64,000 nucleotides of DNA from Planctomycetaceae bacterium. GTDB lineage: Bacteria; Planctomycetota; Planctomycetia; Planctomycetales; Planctomycetaceae. This document shows positions 19,677 through 27,335 of this stretch, one piece after another (position 1 is the stretch's first letter; the number at the start of each line of letters is the position of its first letter). Made by a program: the position numbers and the translations under genes. The stretch is from positions 1 through 64,000 of the forward strand of contig JAKFUG010000003.1 of the NCBI GenBank assembly GCA_021732785.1, written 5' to 3'. The notes under the pieces are model-generated. The model saw only the letters and a program-made list of their open reading frames with translations. It had not been told where the DNA came from and did no database searches.

Positions 19677-19889
19677 ATGCGCGTATTTCTGTTTATCGCG
19701 GTGGTCCTGGTGTTAATGGGGCTCCTGGGGTGGATTCAATTTCATCGCACGGCAGAGCACACCACGATCACTGTGGAAACACAAATGATGGAAAAAGATC
19801 TGCAGAAAACGGCGGATGTGGTTCGTGACAAAACGAAAGAGACGTTTCAGGAGTTCAGGGTTCCGGCCGCGAACTCGAAGCCGCAATAA
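19677..19889 (+). CDS. small membrane-anchored protein
   Basis: A 70-residue protein with an N-terminal hydrophobic helix (VFLFIAVVLVLMGLLGWIQF) followed by a charged, probably periplasmic tail (MEKDLQKTADVVRDKTKETF). No known domain. It probably shares a transcript with the DUF1328 gene 23 bases upstream, and a perfect terminator follows at 19936. The ribosome site is weak, so translational coupling is possible. Confidence 0.7.
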   Translation: MRVFLFIAVVLVLMGLLGWIQFHRTAEHTTITVETQMMEKDLQKTADVVRDKTKETFQEFRVPAANSKPQ

Positions 19890-19935
19890 AGTTACGATCA
19901 TGAACCGAGACCGGTTCAAATGTTTTTTGCGATTT

Positions 19936-19969
19936 CCCCAGGGATGAATCTTCGTCCCTGGGTTTTTTT
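19936..19969 (+). terminator. rho-independent terminator
   Basis: CCCAGGGA (19937-19944) pairs with TCCCTGGG (19955-19962), followed by seven T. It closes the DUF1328 unit and lies just before the Hpt gene. Confidence 0.9.
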
Positions 19970-19990
19970 ATCGAAGACGGTGCGATCTCG

Positions 19991-20431
19991 ATGGAACTCA
20001 CTATGGCCACATCATCACCCGCATCGCTTTCCAATGATGATCCGCGTAACGACGGAACCAGACAGGAGTCTAATCCCGCATTCACCCCCACGGAACTGCG
20101 TCTCGATGCCGTGCGCGAACGCATTGGGCACGACGAAAAAATACTCCGCATGCTGGCCATCTTTTTTATCGGAGATGCTCCGCAATTGGTCGCGCAGATT
20201 CATGCAGCGATTGAATTCCGCGATGGCGAACAGCTTTCGCTGAAATCGCATAGCTTGAAGGGCCTTGCCGCCAATCTCGACGTCAACGACGTGTGCCGAT
20301 TGGCTCACCAGTTGGAAGCCTGCGGGCGGCGCGAAGACTTCCCGACGGCAGCAACGGTACTGCTGTCCTTGCGCGGGTCTGTGGACCATGTCATCGTGCT
20401 GCTGCGCCGTGAGATTCTTCACGAAGCTTAA
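19991..20431 (+). CDS. stand-alone Hpt (histidine phosphotransfer) protein
   Basis: A 146-residue protein whose C-terminal four-helix Hpt domain carries the phospho-accepting His in LKSHSLKGLAANLDV (about residue 85), preceded by LRMLAIFFIGDAPQLVAQI. The first 30 residues are Ser/Asn/Asp-rich and probably flexible. Hpt proteins relay phosphate between receivers. There is no kinase in the same operon; candidate partners are the hybrid kinase at 27336 and the response regulator at 25633 (inference). Confidence 0.88.
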   Translation: MELTMATSSPASLSNDDPRNDGTRQESNPAFTPTELRLDAVRERIGHDEKILRMLAIFFIGDAPQLVAQIHAAIEFRDGEQLSLKSHSLKGLAANLDVNDVCRLAHQLEACGRREDFPTAATVLLSLRGSVDHVIVLLRREILHEA

Positions 20432-20485
20432 ACGGGTTTCGACGGTCTTTCTCGGCTCGGCAACCCGTGGAAGTATTCGGTTCTC

Positions 20486-20563
20486 TGTACCACGGCCGTG
20501 TCGGCCGTGCAATTTTGCAGAGCGTGTTGGCATCTCGCACGGCCAACACGGCCGGGGCACACA
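20486..20563. repeat. 78-bp palindromic repeat, copy A
   Basis: Imperfect inverted arms 20486-20510 and 20537-20563 (core CACGGCCGTGTCGGCCGTGC) surround a 26-base spacer. A second copy of the same length and structure is at 52586-52663. It lies after the Hpt gene. Confidence 0.8.
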
Positions 20564-20583
20564 ATCAATCCGCGGACTGTTAG

Positions 20584-20613
20584 AAAAATGCCGGTGCAAG
20601 TTTGCACCGGCAT
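20584..20613 (-). terminator. rho-independent terminator
   Basis: A perfect 12-bp stem (ATGCCGGTGCAA, 20588-20599, with 20602-20613) followed on the minus strand by a T-run (opposite 20584-20588). It serves the small minus-strand gene ending at 20644. Confidence 0.8.
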
Positions 20614-20643
20614 TTGCACATGATCAACGTCCTGCGGGGGCCA

Positions 20644-20796
20644 TCACCAATCGCAGCCGCGCACGAAGAGCGCGATAATAATGATGGGCAAGGGGAGCCC
20701 CAATAACCACGCGGCGACTCCATACCGGAGTTTCCCAGCCCGGTTTTTTGTGGACAGTGAGTTTTCGCCGTCGCTTTCGGAATGCTGTCTCTGCAT
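20644..20796 (-). CDS. tiny membrane protein
   Basis: A 50-residue product: a polar N-terminus (MQRQHSESDGENSLST) and one strong hydrophobic C-terminal helix (VAAWLLGLPLPIIIIALFV) ending RGCDW. The ATG at 20796 follows GGGAAC. The dedicated terminator at 20584 supports it being a real gene. No family recognised. Confidence 0.6.
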   Translation of the reverse strand: MQRQHSESDGENSLSTKNRAGKLRYGVAAWLLGLPLPIIIIALFVRGCDW

Positions 20797-21217
20797 GATT
20801 CTGTTCCCATCGTCTTTAACTGCTCGATATCCGTGCCCAATCACACGATTGGCAAGAGAGTGGGAGCAGCATTACGCAAATCCGACGCCATTCATGGAAG
20901 GGGCTTCCATTTGCGAAACAACGGGTGGGTTCTGGTTGTTCAGCGTCCAGTGAGCCCGTTCATCGGACGTTTTTGCTGACGCGCCTCCTGTGCGGACGAC
21001 CGGGCCGCCCCATCGCAGCACTGGTCTCTAACAATTCAACGGACTTCGGCAAGCTGAAACGCGGCAGAAAGCAGGCCATTTCGCCATTGCGGTAACCGTT
21101 CCCGACAGCCGGAAGGGGAAATGACGATCCGTGGCACGGCCCTTGCTAATTCTTATTTCTCGAAACCCGAGAGACCTTGGTCTTTCGGCAGTAACACCGC
21201 TTCTAAGGGGCACAATA
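20797..21217. other. divergent intergenic region with sigma-54 promoter
   Basis: 421 bases between a minus-strand tiny gene and the CsbD cluster. Apart from the promoter at 21132 and a short leader dyad (TCTCGAAACCCGAGA, 21157-21171), I see no gene or repeat. Confidence 0.5.
21132..21147 (+). promoter_or_regulatory. sigma-54 (RpoN) promoter, consensus match
   Basis: TGGCACGGCCCTTGCT matches TGGCAC-N5-TTGC(A/T) at every defined base, with GG (21133-21134) and GC (21145-21146) separated by ten bases. Transcription would start near 21158, about 60 bases before the ATG at 21218. Activation should need an NtrC-type protein; one is encoded at 25633. Confidence 0.8.
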
Positions 21218-21637
21218 ATGGCAACCGTTCAGCAGATGCGTGGGAAATGGAATGAAATCGCAGGGCGTCTCAAAGAGAAGTGGGGCGTGCTGACCGAGGA
21301 CGATTTGAGCCGCTTCGAAGGGAACCTGGAGCAACTCGTCGGCTTCGTGCAGCAGAAGACCGGCCGGGCTCGCGAAGAAGTCGAAAAGTTCATCGACTCC
21401 GTCGTCAGCAATTCCTCGCAGGTTTACGACAAGGTCGCCTCGTCGGCGAAGGAATATGCCACGGAAGCGACGGATGCGGTCCGTCGCGGATACGAGCAGG
21501 CTTCGGCGAATCTTGCGAATGGTTACGACCAGGCCGAAAACATGGTGCGTCAGCGGCCCGCCGAATCGCTCGCCGTTGTGTTTGGTGCCGGGCTGATCTC
21601 GGGCGTCCTGTTGACGTTGATCTTGCGAAATCGCTAA
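21218..21637 (+). CDS. CsbD-like / DUF883-like stress membrane protein
   Basis: A 139-residue fusion. The N-terminus (QQMRGKWNEIAGRLKEKWG, VLTEDDLSRFEGNLEQLVG) is a CsbD domain, known from general-stress genes. The middle is an amphipathic, Ala-rich helix region (residues 60-105), and the C-terminus ends in a single helix (LAVVFGAGLISGVLLTLIL) as in ElaB/YqjD (DUF883) proteins, which anchor to the inner membrane and can bind ribosomes. The start at 21218 follows AAGGGG; the earlier in-frame ATG is not family-like. It is the first gene after the sigma-54 promoter. Confidence 0.9.
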   Translation: MATVQQMRGKWNEIAGRLKEKWGVLTEDDLSRFEGNLEQLVGFVQQKTGRAREEVEKFIDSVVSNSSQVYDKVASSAKEYATEATDAVRRGYEQASANLANGYDQAENMVRQRPAESLAVVFGAGLISGVLLTLILRNR

Positions 21638-21718
21638 CGGCGGAAGGCTCACCATTCTGGTGTGAGCGCTCGACGCCTCGCGATGAAAACGCACATGGAA
21701 CGAAGAAAGGGACTGATC

Positions 21719-21946
21719 ATGATTCAACCTGTGAAAAACCGCATTGCGGATGTTTACAGCAGCCTGCCGGAAGCACCGATGCAGGCGATTCAAGGTTGTC
21801 TTCAATCGACTCAGGATGCGATTGAGGACAACCCCGGTGTGGCCGTGATGACGGCGTTTGCGGTCGGAATCGGTGTGGGGATCGGCATTGTCACGCTGTT
21901 GAATTGCAGTTCACCACCGGCCCGTTCGCGTTGGTCGCCCTACTAA
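21719..21946 (+). CDS. small DUF883-like membrane protein
   Basis: A 75-residue protein starting at 21719 behind AAAGGGAC. The second half contains EDNPGVAVMTAFAVGIGVGI, a glycine-zipper membrane helix like the C-terminus of YqjD/ElaB proteins. The first half is polar and helical. It lies in the same direction as its neighbours in a run of six tiny membrane-protein genes. Confidence 0.75.
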   Translation: MIQPVKNRIADVYSSLPEAPMQAIQGCLQSTQDAIEDNPGVAVMTAFAVGIGVGIGIVTLLNCSSPPARSRWSPY

Positions 21947-22007
21947 TTCAGGCGACTGAAATTCCGGTATGAATGCCGTCCGTTTTTTTTGATAAACGCG
22001 TAATACT

Positions 22008-22448
22008 ATGGCCACGACTGACGTCACAACCATTCGAGCACGCATGGCGCGGATTCGGTCCCGCGCTCAGGGTAAAGCCGTACGCCTCAGTCAGGAAACC
22101 AAGCGGTTTCTGGATTGGAAGCACTATGTGCGGTTATTTCCCTGGGGCATTGTCGGGGCCGCTGCCGTCGCGGGTTATTTAATCGTTCCCGCTCGTCGTG
22201 CAGCCCCGGTGGAAACGATCCCAGGTCAACCGAATCCGCCTACGGCTCCGTCGCCGCCACCACCGCCAGCGAAACAGGCTGGGCTGGTATCATCACTTTT
22301 TAGTGTGGCTGCCAATGCCGTGATGCGGTCCGCAGTCTCTTATGCGGGACAAGCAGTCGGACAGTACCTCGCGAATCTGCAACAACCATCAACAATTCCC
22401 CAACCTGCCAAGGAGCGATCTGAACATGAGCGTTACAGCGTCCGTTGA
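22008..22448 (+). CDS. small membrane protein with proline-rich linker
   Basis: A 146-residue protein with an Arg-rich N-terminus (TIRARMARIRSRAQGKAVRL), one hydrophobic helix (LFPWGIVGAAAVAGYLIVP, about 43-62), a Pro-rich stretch (PPTAPSPPPPPAK) and a second mildly hydrophobic region. No known domain. It overlaps the next gene by 23 bases, suggesting translational coupling. Confidence 0.7.
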   Translation: MATTDVTTIRARMARIRSRAQGKAVRLSQETKRFLDWKHYVRLFPWGIVGAAAVAGYLIVPARRAAPVETIPGQPNPPTAPSPPPPPAKQAGLVSSLFSVAANAVMRSAVSYAGQAVGQYLANLQQPSTIPQPAKERSEHERYSVR

Positions 22449-22620
22449 GAAGTCGGAATTGGCGGCTGCCAATGCCCCGTCGATGGGCGAGGATCTGCAA
22501 GCCGTCGCACAGCGTTCTCAACTGCTCGTTGAGCAATCGATTCAGCGTTTTCCAGGCCTGAGCGTCGGCGCAGCAATCGCCGCGGGAGTGGTGTTGGGAT
22601 GCCTCGTCAAGCGGAACTAA
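22426..22620 (+). CDS. tiny DUF883-like membrane protein
   Basis: A 64-residue protein with a strong AAGGAG eleven bases before ATG 22426. Polar N-terminus, then QRFPGLSVGAAIAAGVVLGC, a glycine-zipper helix ending LVKRN, as in YqjD-type C-termini. It overlaps its neighbours on both sides (23 and 22 bases). Confidence 0.8.
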   Translation: MSVTASVEKSELAAANAPSMGEDLQAVAQRSQLLVEQSIQRFPGLSVGAAIAAGVVLGCLVKRN

Positions 22621-23054
22621 ACGGCCACAGTGCTCCGGAAGCGACCGTTGGGGAAGTCACGACGCACGCGTCGGGGCTCGCTTACGATTTGATCACGCTC
22701 GCGGAATTGCAGGCTCGGTTGTTGTTTCTCGATATGCGGGAAGCCACTCGGCGTTCGGCGATTACCGCGGTGATCCTTTCGGCGATGGCCGTGTTTTCAG
22801 TCAGTGCCGTCCCGGTTTGCTTACTGGGGATATCGGAGCTGTTAATCGAATATGCGGAATGGCACCGCGCGGTGGCCTATCTCACCGTCGGCAGCGTGGG
22901 TGCCATTGCGGCGTTGATTGGGGCGTTCATAGCAGCGAAACGGCTGGTGAAAATCGGCGCGGTTTTTGGGCGGTCGCATCAGGAATTTCAGGACAATCTG
23001 GAATTCGTGAAACGTCTCGTTCGCGGTCCTGAAAATGATGAAGCGAACGGCTAA
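22599..23054 (+). CDS. phage-holin-superfamily (YqjE-like) membrane protein
   Basis: A 151-residue protein with two membrane helices (SAITAVILSAMAVFSVSAVP and VAYLTVGSVGAIAALIGAFI) after an amphipathic segment (LITLAELQARLLFLDMREA), the architecture of the holin-3-6/YqjE family. In enterobacteria yqjE lies beside yqjD and yqjK; here it similarly follows the CsbD/DUF883-like genes. Its function is unknown; lysis is not implied. Confidence 0.8.
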   Translation: MPRQAELNGHSAPEATVGEVTTHASGLAYDLITLAELQARLLFLDMREATRRSAITAVILSAMAVFSVSAVPVCLLGISELLIEYAEWHRAVAYLTVGSVGAIAALIGAFIAAKRLVKIGAVFGRSHQEFQDNLEFVKRLVRGPENDEANG

Positions 23055-23112
23055 CCCCGTCGTCACTGAAGAAGCAATTGCATTCCACGATCAAATTTGA
23101 AAGGACACTCCA

Positions 23113-23337
23113 ATGTCGAGTACATACTCTGGTCCGGGGATGAATGTTCCCACCCCGACTGCGGCACGCATCAATCCGAACCCTCCATTGGGTTCCGCTT
23201 GTGCGACGCCGGAAATGCGGCTGCTGAACGATGTGGGCCAATACCTGCAAAACTACGCCCAGGAACGCCCCGAAGTGGCCGCCCTGTGGTGCTTTGGCGT
23301 GGGCTTTATCCTCGGGTGGCGGTTGAAGCCCTGGTAA
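23113..23337 (+). CDS. small membrane protein ending the stress cluster
   Basis: A 74-residue protein behind AAAGGAC. It has a Pro-rich N-terminus (TPTAARINPNPPLG), an amphipathic segment (MRLLNDVGQYLQNYAQERPE) and a short C-terminal helix (ALWCFGVGFILGWRLKPW), again a YqjD-like anchor. The terminator at 23365 follows at once. Confidence 0.7.
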   Translation: MSSTYSGPGMNVPTPTAARINPNPPLGSACATPEMRLLNDVGQYLQNYAQERPEVAALWCFGVGFILGWRLKPW

Positions 23338-23364
23338 TGGTCCGTTGCGCGGCATGAATGAAAC

Positions 23365-23410
23365 AAGACGCGATGCTCGCCTACGGGACTCGGGCACCGC
23401 GTCTTTTCTA
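23365..23410 (+). terminator. rho-independent terminator
   Basis: AAGACGCGATG pairs with CACCGCGTCTT (one mismatch) and is followed by a T-rich run. It closes the 21.2-23.3 kb small-protein cluster. Confidence 0.75.
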
Positions 23411-23447
23411 TTTTGAACTTTACAGCCGATGATTTCAGGAATGCAAA

Positions 23448-24716
23448 ATGGCGGTCACCATGAACGACGTCCCCGACGCAATGGAGGCGAATGCGGCCAC
23501 ATCACGAACAGATGACTTTCAGCCATTTGAGGTGTGGGCCACGAGTATGATCAACACTCCTGAAGAAGCGTCGTTCGAATCTTTGGTCGTCAGCATTGAT
23601 CCGATCTCCATGACGAGTCCCTCGGCAGCAGTCGACGAACGTACTCGGCAGCGGAATTCTTTAGCCTTGCAACTCGTGAGCTTGCGTCGCTGGTTGATCA
23701 TGCTGTGTGGAATTGCCTTCGTCTGGATCTTGAGTTTCGCGCAGGCCATCGTGATTCCGTTCATGCTGTCGTTCGTCCTCTATTTGTTGCTGCGCCCGGC
23801 CGTTCGCTGGTTGTGGCGTCGGCATATTCCCGAATCCGTGGGTGCCGCCCTGTGCCTCATTGTCGTGGCTTCGGCCCTGGTCGTCGGGATTCTGCCGTTG
23901 GTGGGACCCGCGCGACAGTGGTTAGAGCATCTCCCGGAACATCTGCAAAATGCGGATCAAAAGCTCAAAGTCATCCGCGATCAGATCGGTCAATTTGCGG
24001 AAATTCGCACGCGGCTGAACGATCTGACATCCTCGGATGAGGATCATCGGACGATGACCGTCGCCGTGCAGCAGCCCGAATTGACGAGCAGCACCATGAT
24101 GTTGAGCACCACCGGCAATACGTTGGGAATGGTGGTCGTGATCATCGTGTTAACGTATTTCCTGCTGATTGCGGGCGATCAATTCATCAATAATGTTCTT
24201 TCGATTCTGCCGACATTCCGCGAAAAGCGACAAATGGTGGAATTGATTCTCGATGTTCAACGAGGGATCTCGTCGTATTTGCTCACCATCACGGGTATTA
24301 ACATTGGCTTGGGAGTCGTTGTCGCTTTCGCCCTGTGGTGCCTCGGCGTTCCAAACCCGGCCGTGTGGGGGTTGCTGACGACGATCTTCAATTACGTCCC
24401 GTTCGTCGGCCAGGGTGTCACCGGGCTCTTGATCGGGCTGGCAGCATTGCTGAGCTTCGATTCCGTGGGCTATGCGCTCCTGGTCCCCGCGGTTTTCTAC
24501 ACCATTGCCGCGATCGAAGGGAATCTGATCACGCCGTCCCTGTTGGGGCGACACATGAGTCTGAATCCGATCATGGTGCTGGTGTCGCTGCTGTTTTGGG
24601 GATGGCTGTGGGGCATCGCCGGGGCGGCGCTGGCGGTTCCCATTCTGGCGATGACGAAAATCAGTTGCGATCGCTTTGAATGCACGCGATCCATTGGCAC
24701 GCTGCTGGGGGGATGA
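23448..24716 (+). CDS. AI-2E family transporter (PerM/TqsA-like permease)
   Basis: A 422-residue polytopic membrane protein. After a polar N-terminus (about 75 residues, longer than usual) come several hydrophobic segments, including FVWILSFAQAIVIPFMLSFV, VVIIVLTYFLLIAGDQFINN, AVWGLLTTIFNYVPFVGQGV and LLFWGWLWGIAGAALAVPIL; the last two are signature regions of the family. Members export small molecules, including AI-2 in E. coli, or sodium. The gene is separate from the upstream cluster by a terminator. Confidence 0.92.
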   Translation: MAVTMNDVPDAMEANAATSRTDDFQPFEVWATSMINTPEEASFESLVVSIDPISMTSPSAAVDERTRQRNSLALQLVSLRRWLIMLCGIAFVWILSFAQAIVIPFMLSFVLYLLLRPAVRWLWRRHIPESVGAALCLIVVASALVVGILPLVGPARQWLEHLPEHLQNADQKLKVIRDQIGQFAEIRTRLNDLTSSDEDHRTMTVAVQQPELTSSTMMLSTTGNTLGMVVVIIVLTYFLLIAGDQFINNVLSILPTFREKRQMVELILDVQRGISSYLLTITGINIGLGVVVAFALWCLGVPNPAVWGLLTTIFNYVPFVGQGVTGLLIGLAALLSFDSVGYALLVPAVFYTIAAIEGNLITPSLLGRHMSLNPIMVLVSLLFWGWLWGIAGAALAVPILAMTKISCDRFECTRSIGTLLGG

Positions 24717-24831
24717 TGCTCCTCATCGGCGGAGGCGTTCGCTGTCGGATGGCGTAGCACCCTGGTGGCTGTTCCACCAATCCCAACGGCGAATCACAGG
24801 TGTTTTCCCAGAAAGCTTCTTGTGGATTTGG

Positions 24832-24860
24832 CGTAACTTATTCCTGTAAATTATGTTACG
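24832..24860. promoter_or_regulatory. dyad upstream of a sigma-54-like promoter
   Basis: CGTAAC (24832-24837) faces GTTACG (24855-24860) in an A/T-rich stretch, centred about 68 bases before the expected start of transcription. It could be an activator site; no regulator assignment is possible from sequence alone. Confidence 0.3.
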
Positions 24861-24887
24861 GCATGTTCAATAAAATCTTTTCCGAGT

Positions 24888-24903
24888 TGGCACACCGCGT
24901 GCT
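24888..24903 (+). promoter_or_regulatory. sigma-54 (RpoN) promoter-like site
   Basis: TGGCACACCGCGTGCT has a perfect -24 box and GC at the right distance (GG-N10-GC); only the first T of TTGCT is changed. Transcription would start near 24915, about 43 bases before the lipoprotein ATG at 24958. Confidence 0.65.
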
Positions 24904-24957
24904 CTTGTAGTCCTTCGCTAACGGGACAGTTTCCACGGTCACTTTAGAGGACTTCCA

Positions 24958-25125
24958 ATGCGTCTTTCTCTCGCGCTGTTCATGTGCGGCTTGCTGGCAA
25001 TGTTGCTGACAGGCTGCGAGCAGGCGCAAGAGAAAAAAATCCTGGAAATCAAGACGCCGGGAACCTCCATTGAAGTTCGAAAAAGTGATGACGGTGCGAA
25101 GGTCAATGTTGACCGCAAACCGTGA
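24958..25125 (+). CDS. tiny lipoprotein
   Basis: A 55-residue protein behind GAGGA. The signal peptide (SLALFMCGLLAMLLTGC) ends in a lipobox LLTGC, leaving a mature lipoprotein of about 36 residues that is charged (EKKILEIKTPG, VRKSDDGAKVNVDRKP). It resembles very small envelope lipoproteins found near stress genes. Probably sigma-54 dependent given the site at 24888, possibly with the DUF1328 gene downstream. Confidence 0.75.
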   Translation: MRLSLALFMCGLLAMLLTGCEQAQEKKILEIKTPGTSIEVRKSDDGAKVNVDRKP

Positions 25126-25253
25126 TGTGCCGACGAGCTGATTCCGTTTTGTGGTGATGCGCGAACGATGACGACAACGGCGTCGTGATCAGATGGTTCG
25201 TCAATGCTGACGAATGTGTGGATTCAAAGCGGTCGATTCTGAAAGGACCAATC

Positions 25254-25418
25254 ATGTTAGACTGGGCACTCACGTTCCTGATTATCGCTCTCCTCGCAGG
25301 GTTGTTCGGATTTGGTTTAGTAGGCGGTATGGCCTATGGAGCGGCAAAACTTTGCTTCTTTGTATTCCTGGTTCTGGCCATCGTTTCCATGCTGACCGGA
25401 CGCCGCCTCCCCCGTTAG
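25254..25418 (+). CDS. DUF1328 small membrane protein (second copy)
   Basis: A 54-residue paralogue of the protein at 19480: MLDWALTFLIIALLAGLFGF, a middle GAAKLCF and the conserved ending MLTGRRLPR. The start at 25254 follows GAAAGGA. The in-frame upstream extension is not family-like. A terminator follows at 25451. Confidence 0.88.
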   Translation: MLDWALTFLIIALLAGLFGFGLVGGMAYGAAKLCFFVFLVLAIVSMLTGRRLPR

Positions 25419-25450
25419 GTTTTGTTGTATTCACGCCGCGATGCGAAATC

Positions 25451-25486
25451 AAAAGCCTCCCGAACTGGATTCGGGGGGCTTTTTTC
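25451..25486 (+). terminator. rho-independent terminator
   Basis: AAAGCCTCCCGAA pairs with TTCGGGGGGCTTT (one wobble) and runs into six T. It ends the second DUF1328 transcript. Confidence 0.9.
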
Positions 25487-25632
25487 GTTGGGATGTCATT
25501 TCTTCAATGTAATCTGGCATAGAGCGATTGCGAAACAGGATGTGATCCTTGCGAATTGATCCGCTTGTGTTAGCCTGTCAGGTGTCGCGCAACGAACCGC
25601 CGCCGACAAGCGTTGAATCGAGAGGATGAAAT

Positions 25633-27096
25633 TTGCCCGCCACAGCCCTGGTGATTGACGATGATCGCAGCGTGCATCATTTGATTGCACGATCGCTGGA
25701 AAAGATCGGCGTGGAAGTGATTTCCGCGATGGATGGCCCGACGGGCGTGCAACTCGTCGCCTCGAAACATCCCGACGTGGTCCTGCTGGATATCCGTCTG
25801 CCCAATCAATCGGGACTGGAATTGTTCGGCCGCATTCGCGATCTGGATCGCCGTCTGCCGGTAGTCTTTGTGACCGCCGATTCGGAGAGCGAAACCGCCA
25901 TCGAAGCCATCAAGCTCGGTGCCTACGACTATCTGCGGAAGCCGCTCGATCTGAATCAACTCAATGACCTTGTGCAGCGTGCCGTGGAAACGCGGCGGAT
26001 GATGAGCGTCCCCGTCGCCATCCCCATTCGCAGTCTCGACGATTCTCCGGCCGATGCCTTCGTGGGTGCCGGGCCAGCGATGCTCGATGTGTACAAGATC
26101 ATCGGTCGCGTCGCCGGTCAGGATGTTCCGGTCCTGATTCGCGGCGAAAGCGGCACCGGCAAGGAGCTTGTCGCGCGGGCGATTTACCAGTACAGCCGGC
26201 GTTCCACGGAACCGTTCCTCGCCATCAACTGTGCCGCGATTCCGGAAAATCTGCTGGAAAGCGAACTGTTTGGTCATGAGAAAGGGGCCTTCACCGGGGC
26301 CGATCAGCGACGCATTGGAAAATTCGAGCAATGCAACGGCGGGTCTCTTTTCCTGGATGAAATCGGCGACATGCCCCTGTTGCTTCAGGGCAAGGTCCTG
26401 CGGCTCTTGCAGGATCAGAAATTCGAGCGCGTGGGCGGGAACTCCACGATCACCACAAACGTGCGGTTGATTGCCGCCACGAATCGCCCGCTCGAGCAGA
26501 TGGTCGAAGACGGCAACTTCCGTGAAGATCTGCTGTATCGACTCAATACGATTACGATCCGGTTGCCTCCTTTGCGTGATCGTCCGGAGGATCTCCCATT
26601 ACTGCTGGAACGATTCCTCTCCCGCTTTGCCGTGGAATTGAACCGGCCCGATCTGGAAGGGATTTCGCCGTCTGCCCTCGACTTGCTGAAGCAGTATCCA
26701 TGGCCGGGAAATATTCGCGAGCTGCAAAGCGTCGTCCGGAATGCCATTCTGCATACCCCCAGCACGGTCATCGTTCCCGACTTTTTACCGCCCGAAGTTC
26801 GCAACATGACACCGCCTCCGGTCAACGCGATTCCGGGCGCGCATGCCCCTTCTCACGGGCACATCTCCGAGTGTGATCTCGTAGGCTTTGTGGATACACG
26901 ACTCAAGCGCGGCAGTACGGATCTCTATGCCGAGTGTCTGGAAGTCATGGAACGCTTCTTGTTGACGCGTGTCTTGCAGGAGACGCAGGGAAATCAAAGC
27001 CGGGCCGCTGAGATCCTTGGTATCACCCGCGGCAAGGTTCGCGATCGAATCGCCGCTTTCGGCATCGTCGTCGACAAAGACGTGCGGATGGAATAG
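25633..27096 (+). CDS. sigma-54-dependent response regulator (NtrC family)
   Basis: A 487-residue activator. The receiver domain (residues 1-120) has the acidic pair in VIDDD, phospho-Asp53 in VVLLDIRLP and Lys in LRKPLD. The AAA+ domain follows: Walker A GESGTGKE (about 171), the sigma-54 contact loop GAFTGA (about 218), Walker B GGSLFLDEIGDMP and R-finger region FREDLLYRLN. A Fis-type helix-turn-helix closes it (GNQSRAAEILGITRGKVRDR). The start is TTG at 25633 with GAGAGG seven bases upstream; no ATG fits. With GAFTGA intact it should open sigma-54 complexes; sites of that type lie at 21132 and 24888. Confidence 0.95.
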   Translation: MPATALVIDDDRSVHHLIARSLEKIGVEVISAMDGPTGVQLVASKHPDVVLLDIRLPNQSGLELFGRIRDLDRRLPVVFVTADSESETAIEAIKLGAYDYLRKPLDLNQLNDLVQRAVETRRMMSVPVAIPIRSLDDSPADAFVGAGPAMLDVYKIIGRVAGQDVPVLIRGESGTGKELVARAIYQYSRRSTEPFLAINCAAIPENLLESELFGHEKGAFTGADQRRIGKFEQCNGGSLFLDEIGDMPLLLQGKVLRLLQDQKFERVGGNSTITTNVRLIAATNRPLEQMVEDGNFREDLLYRLNTITIRLPPLRDRPEDLPLLLERFLSRFAVELNRPDLEGISPSALDLLKQYPWPGNIRELQSVVRNAILHTPSTVIVPDFLPPEVRNMTPPPVNAIPGAHAPSHGHISECDLVGFVDTRLKRGSTDLYAECLEVMERFLLTRVLQETQGNQSRAAEILGITRGKVRDRIAAFGIVVDKDVRME

Positions 27097-27335
27097 TCCG
27101 GGGAGAATGACGCTGGTCGCTGCGCGATCACGTTAGTCGATAATCGACCGCGCATTTTGGACTGCCGAGCATAATTGCTCAATCTTTAGAAGATGCAACT
27201 CCTCTTGTGGAAAAGGCTTGCGGGGGTGTGACGCAAATTGCTCGCGATGCTGTGCGATTCGGCACGGCGGGTGCGGCGATGGGAAATTCATCAATGACTC
27301 CATCTCCGCGTCCTCCGATCATCTGAAACAAGCCC

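Noticed and set aside
25515-25531. TGGCAT...TTGC upstream of the sigma-54 regulator
   Set aside because: Distance between GG and GC is twelve instead of ten bases, which sigma-54 does not tolerate.
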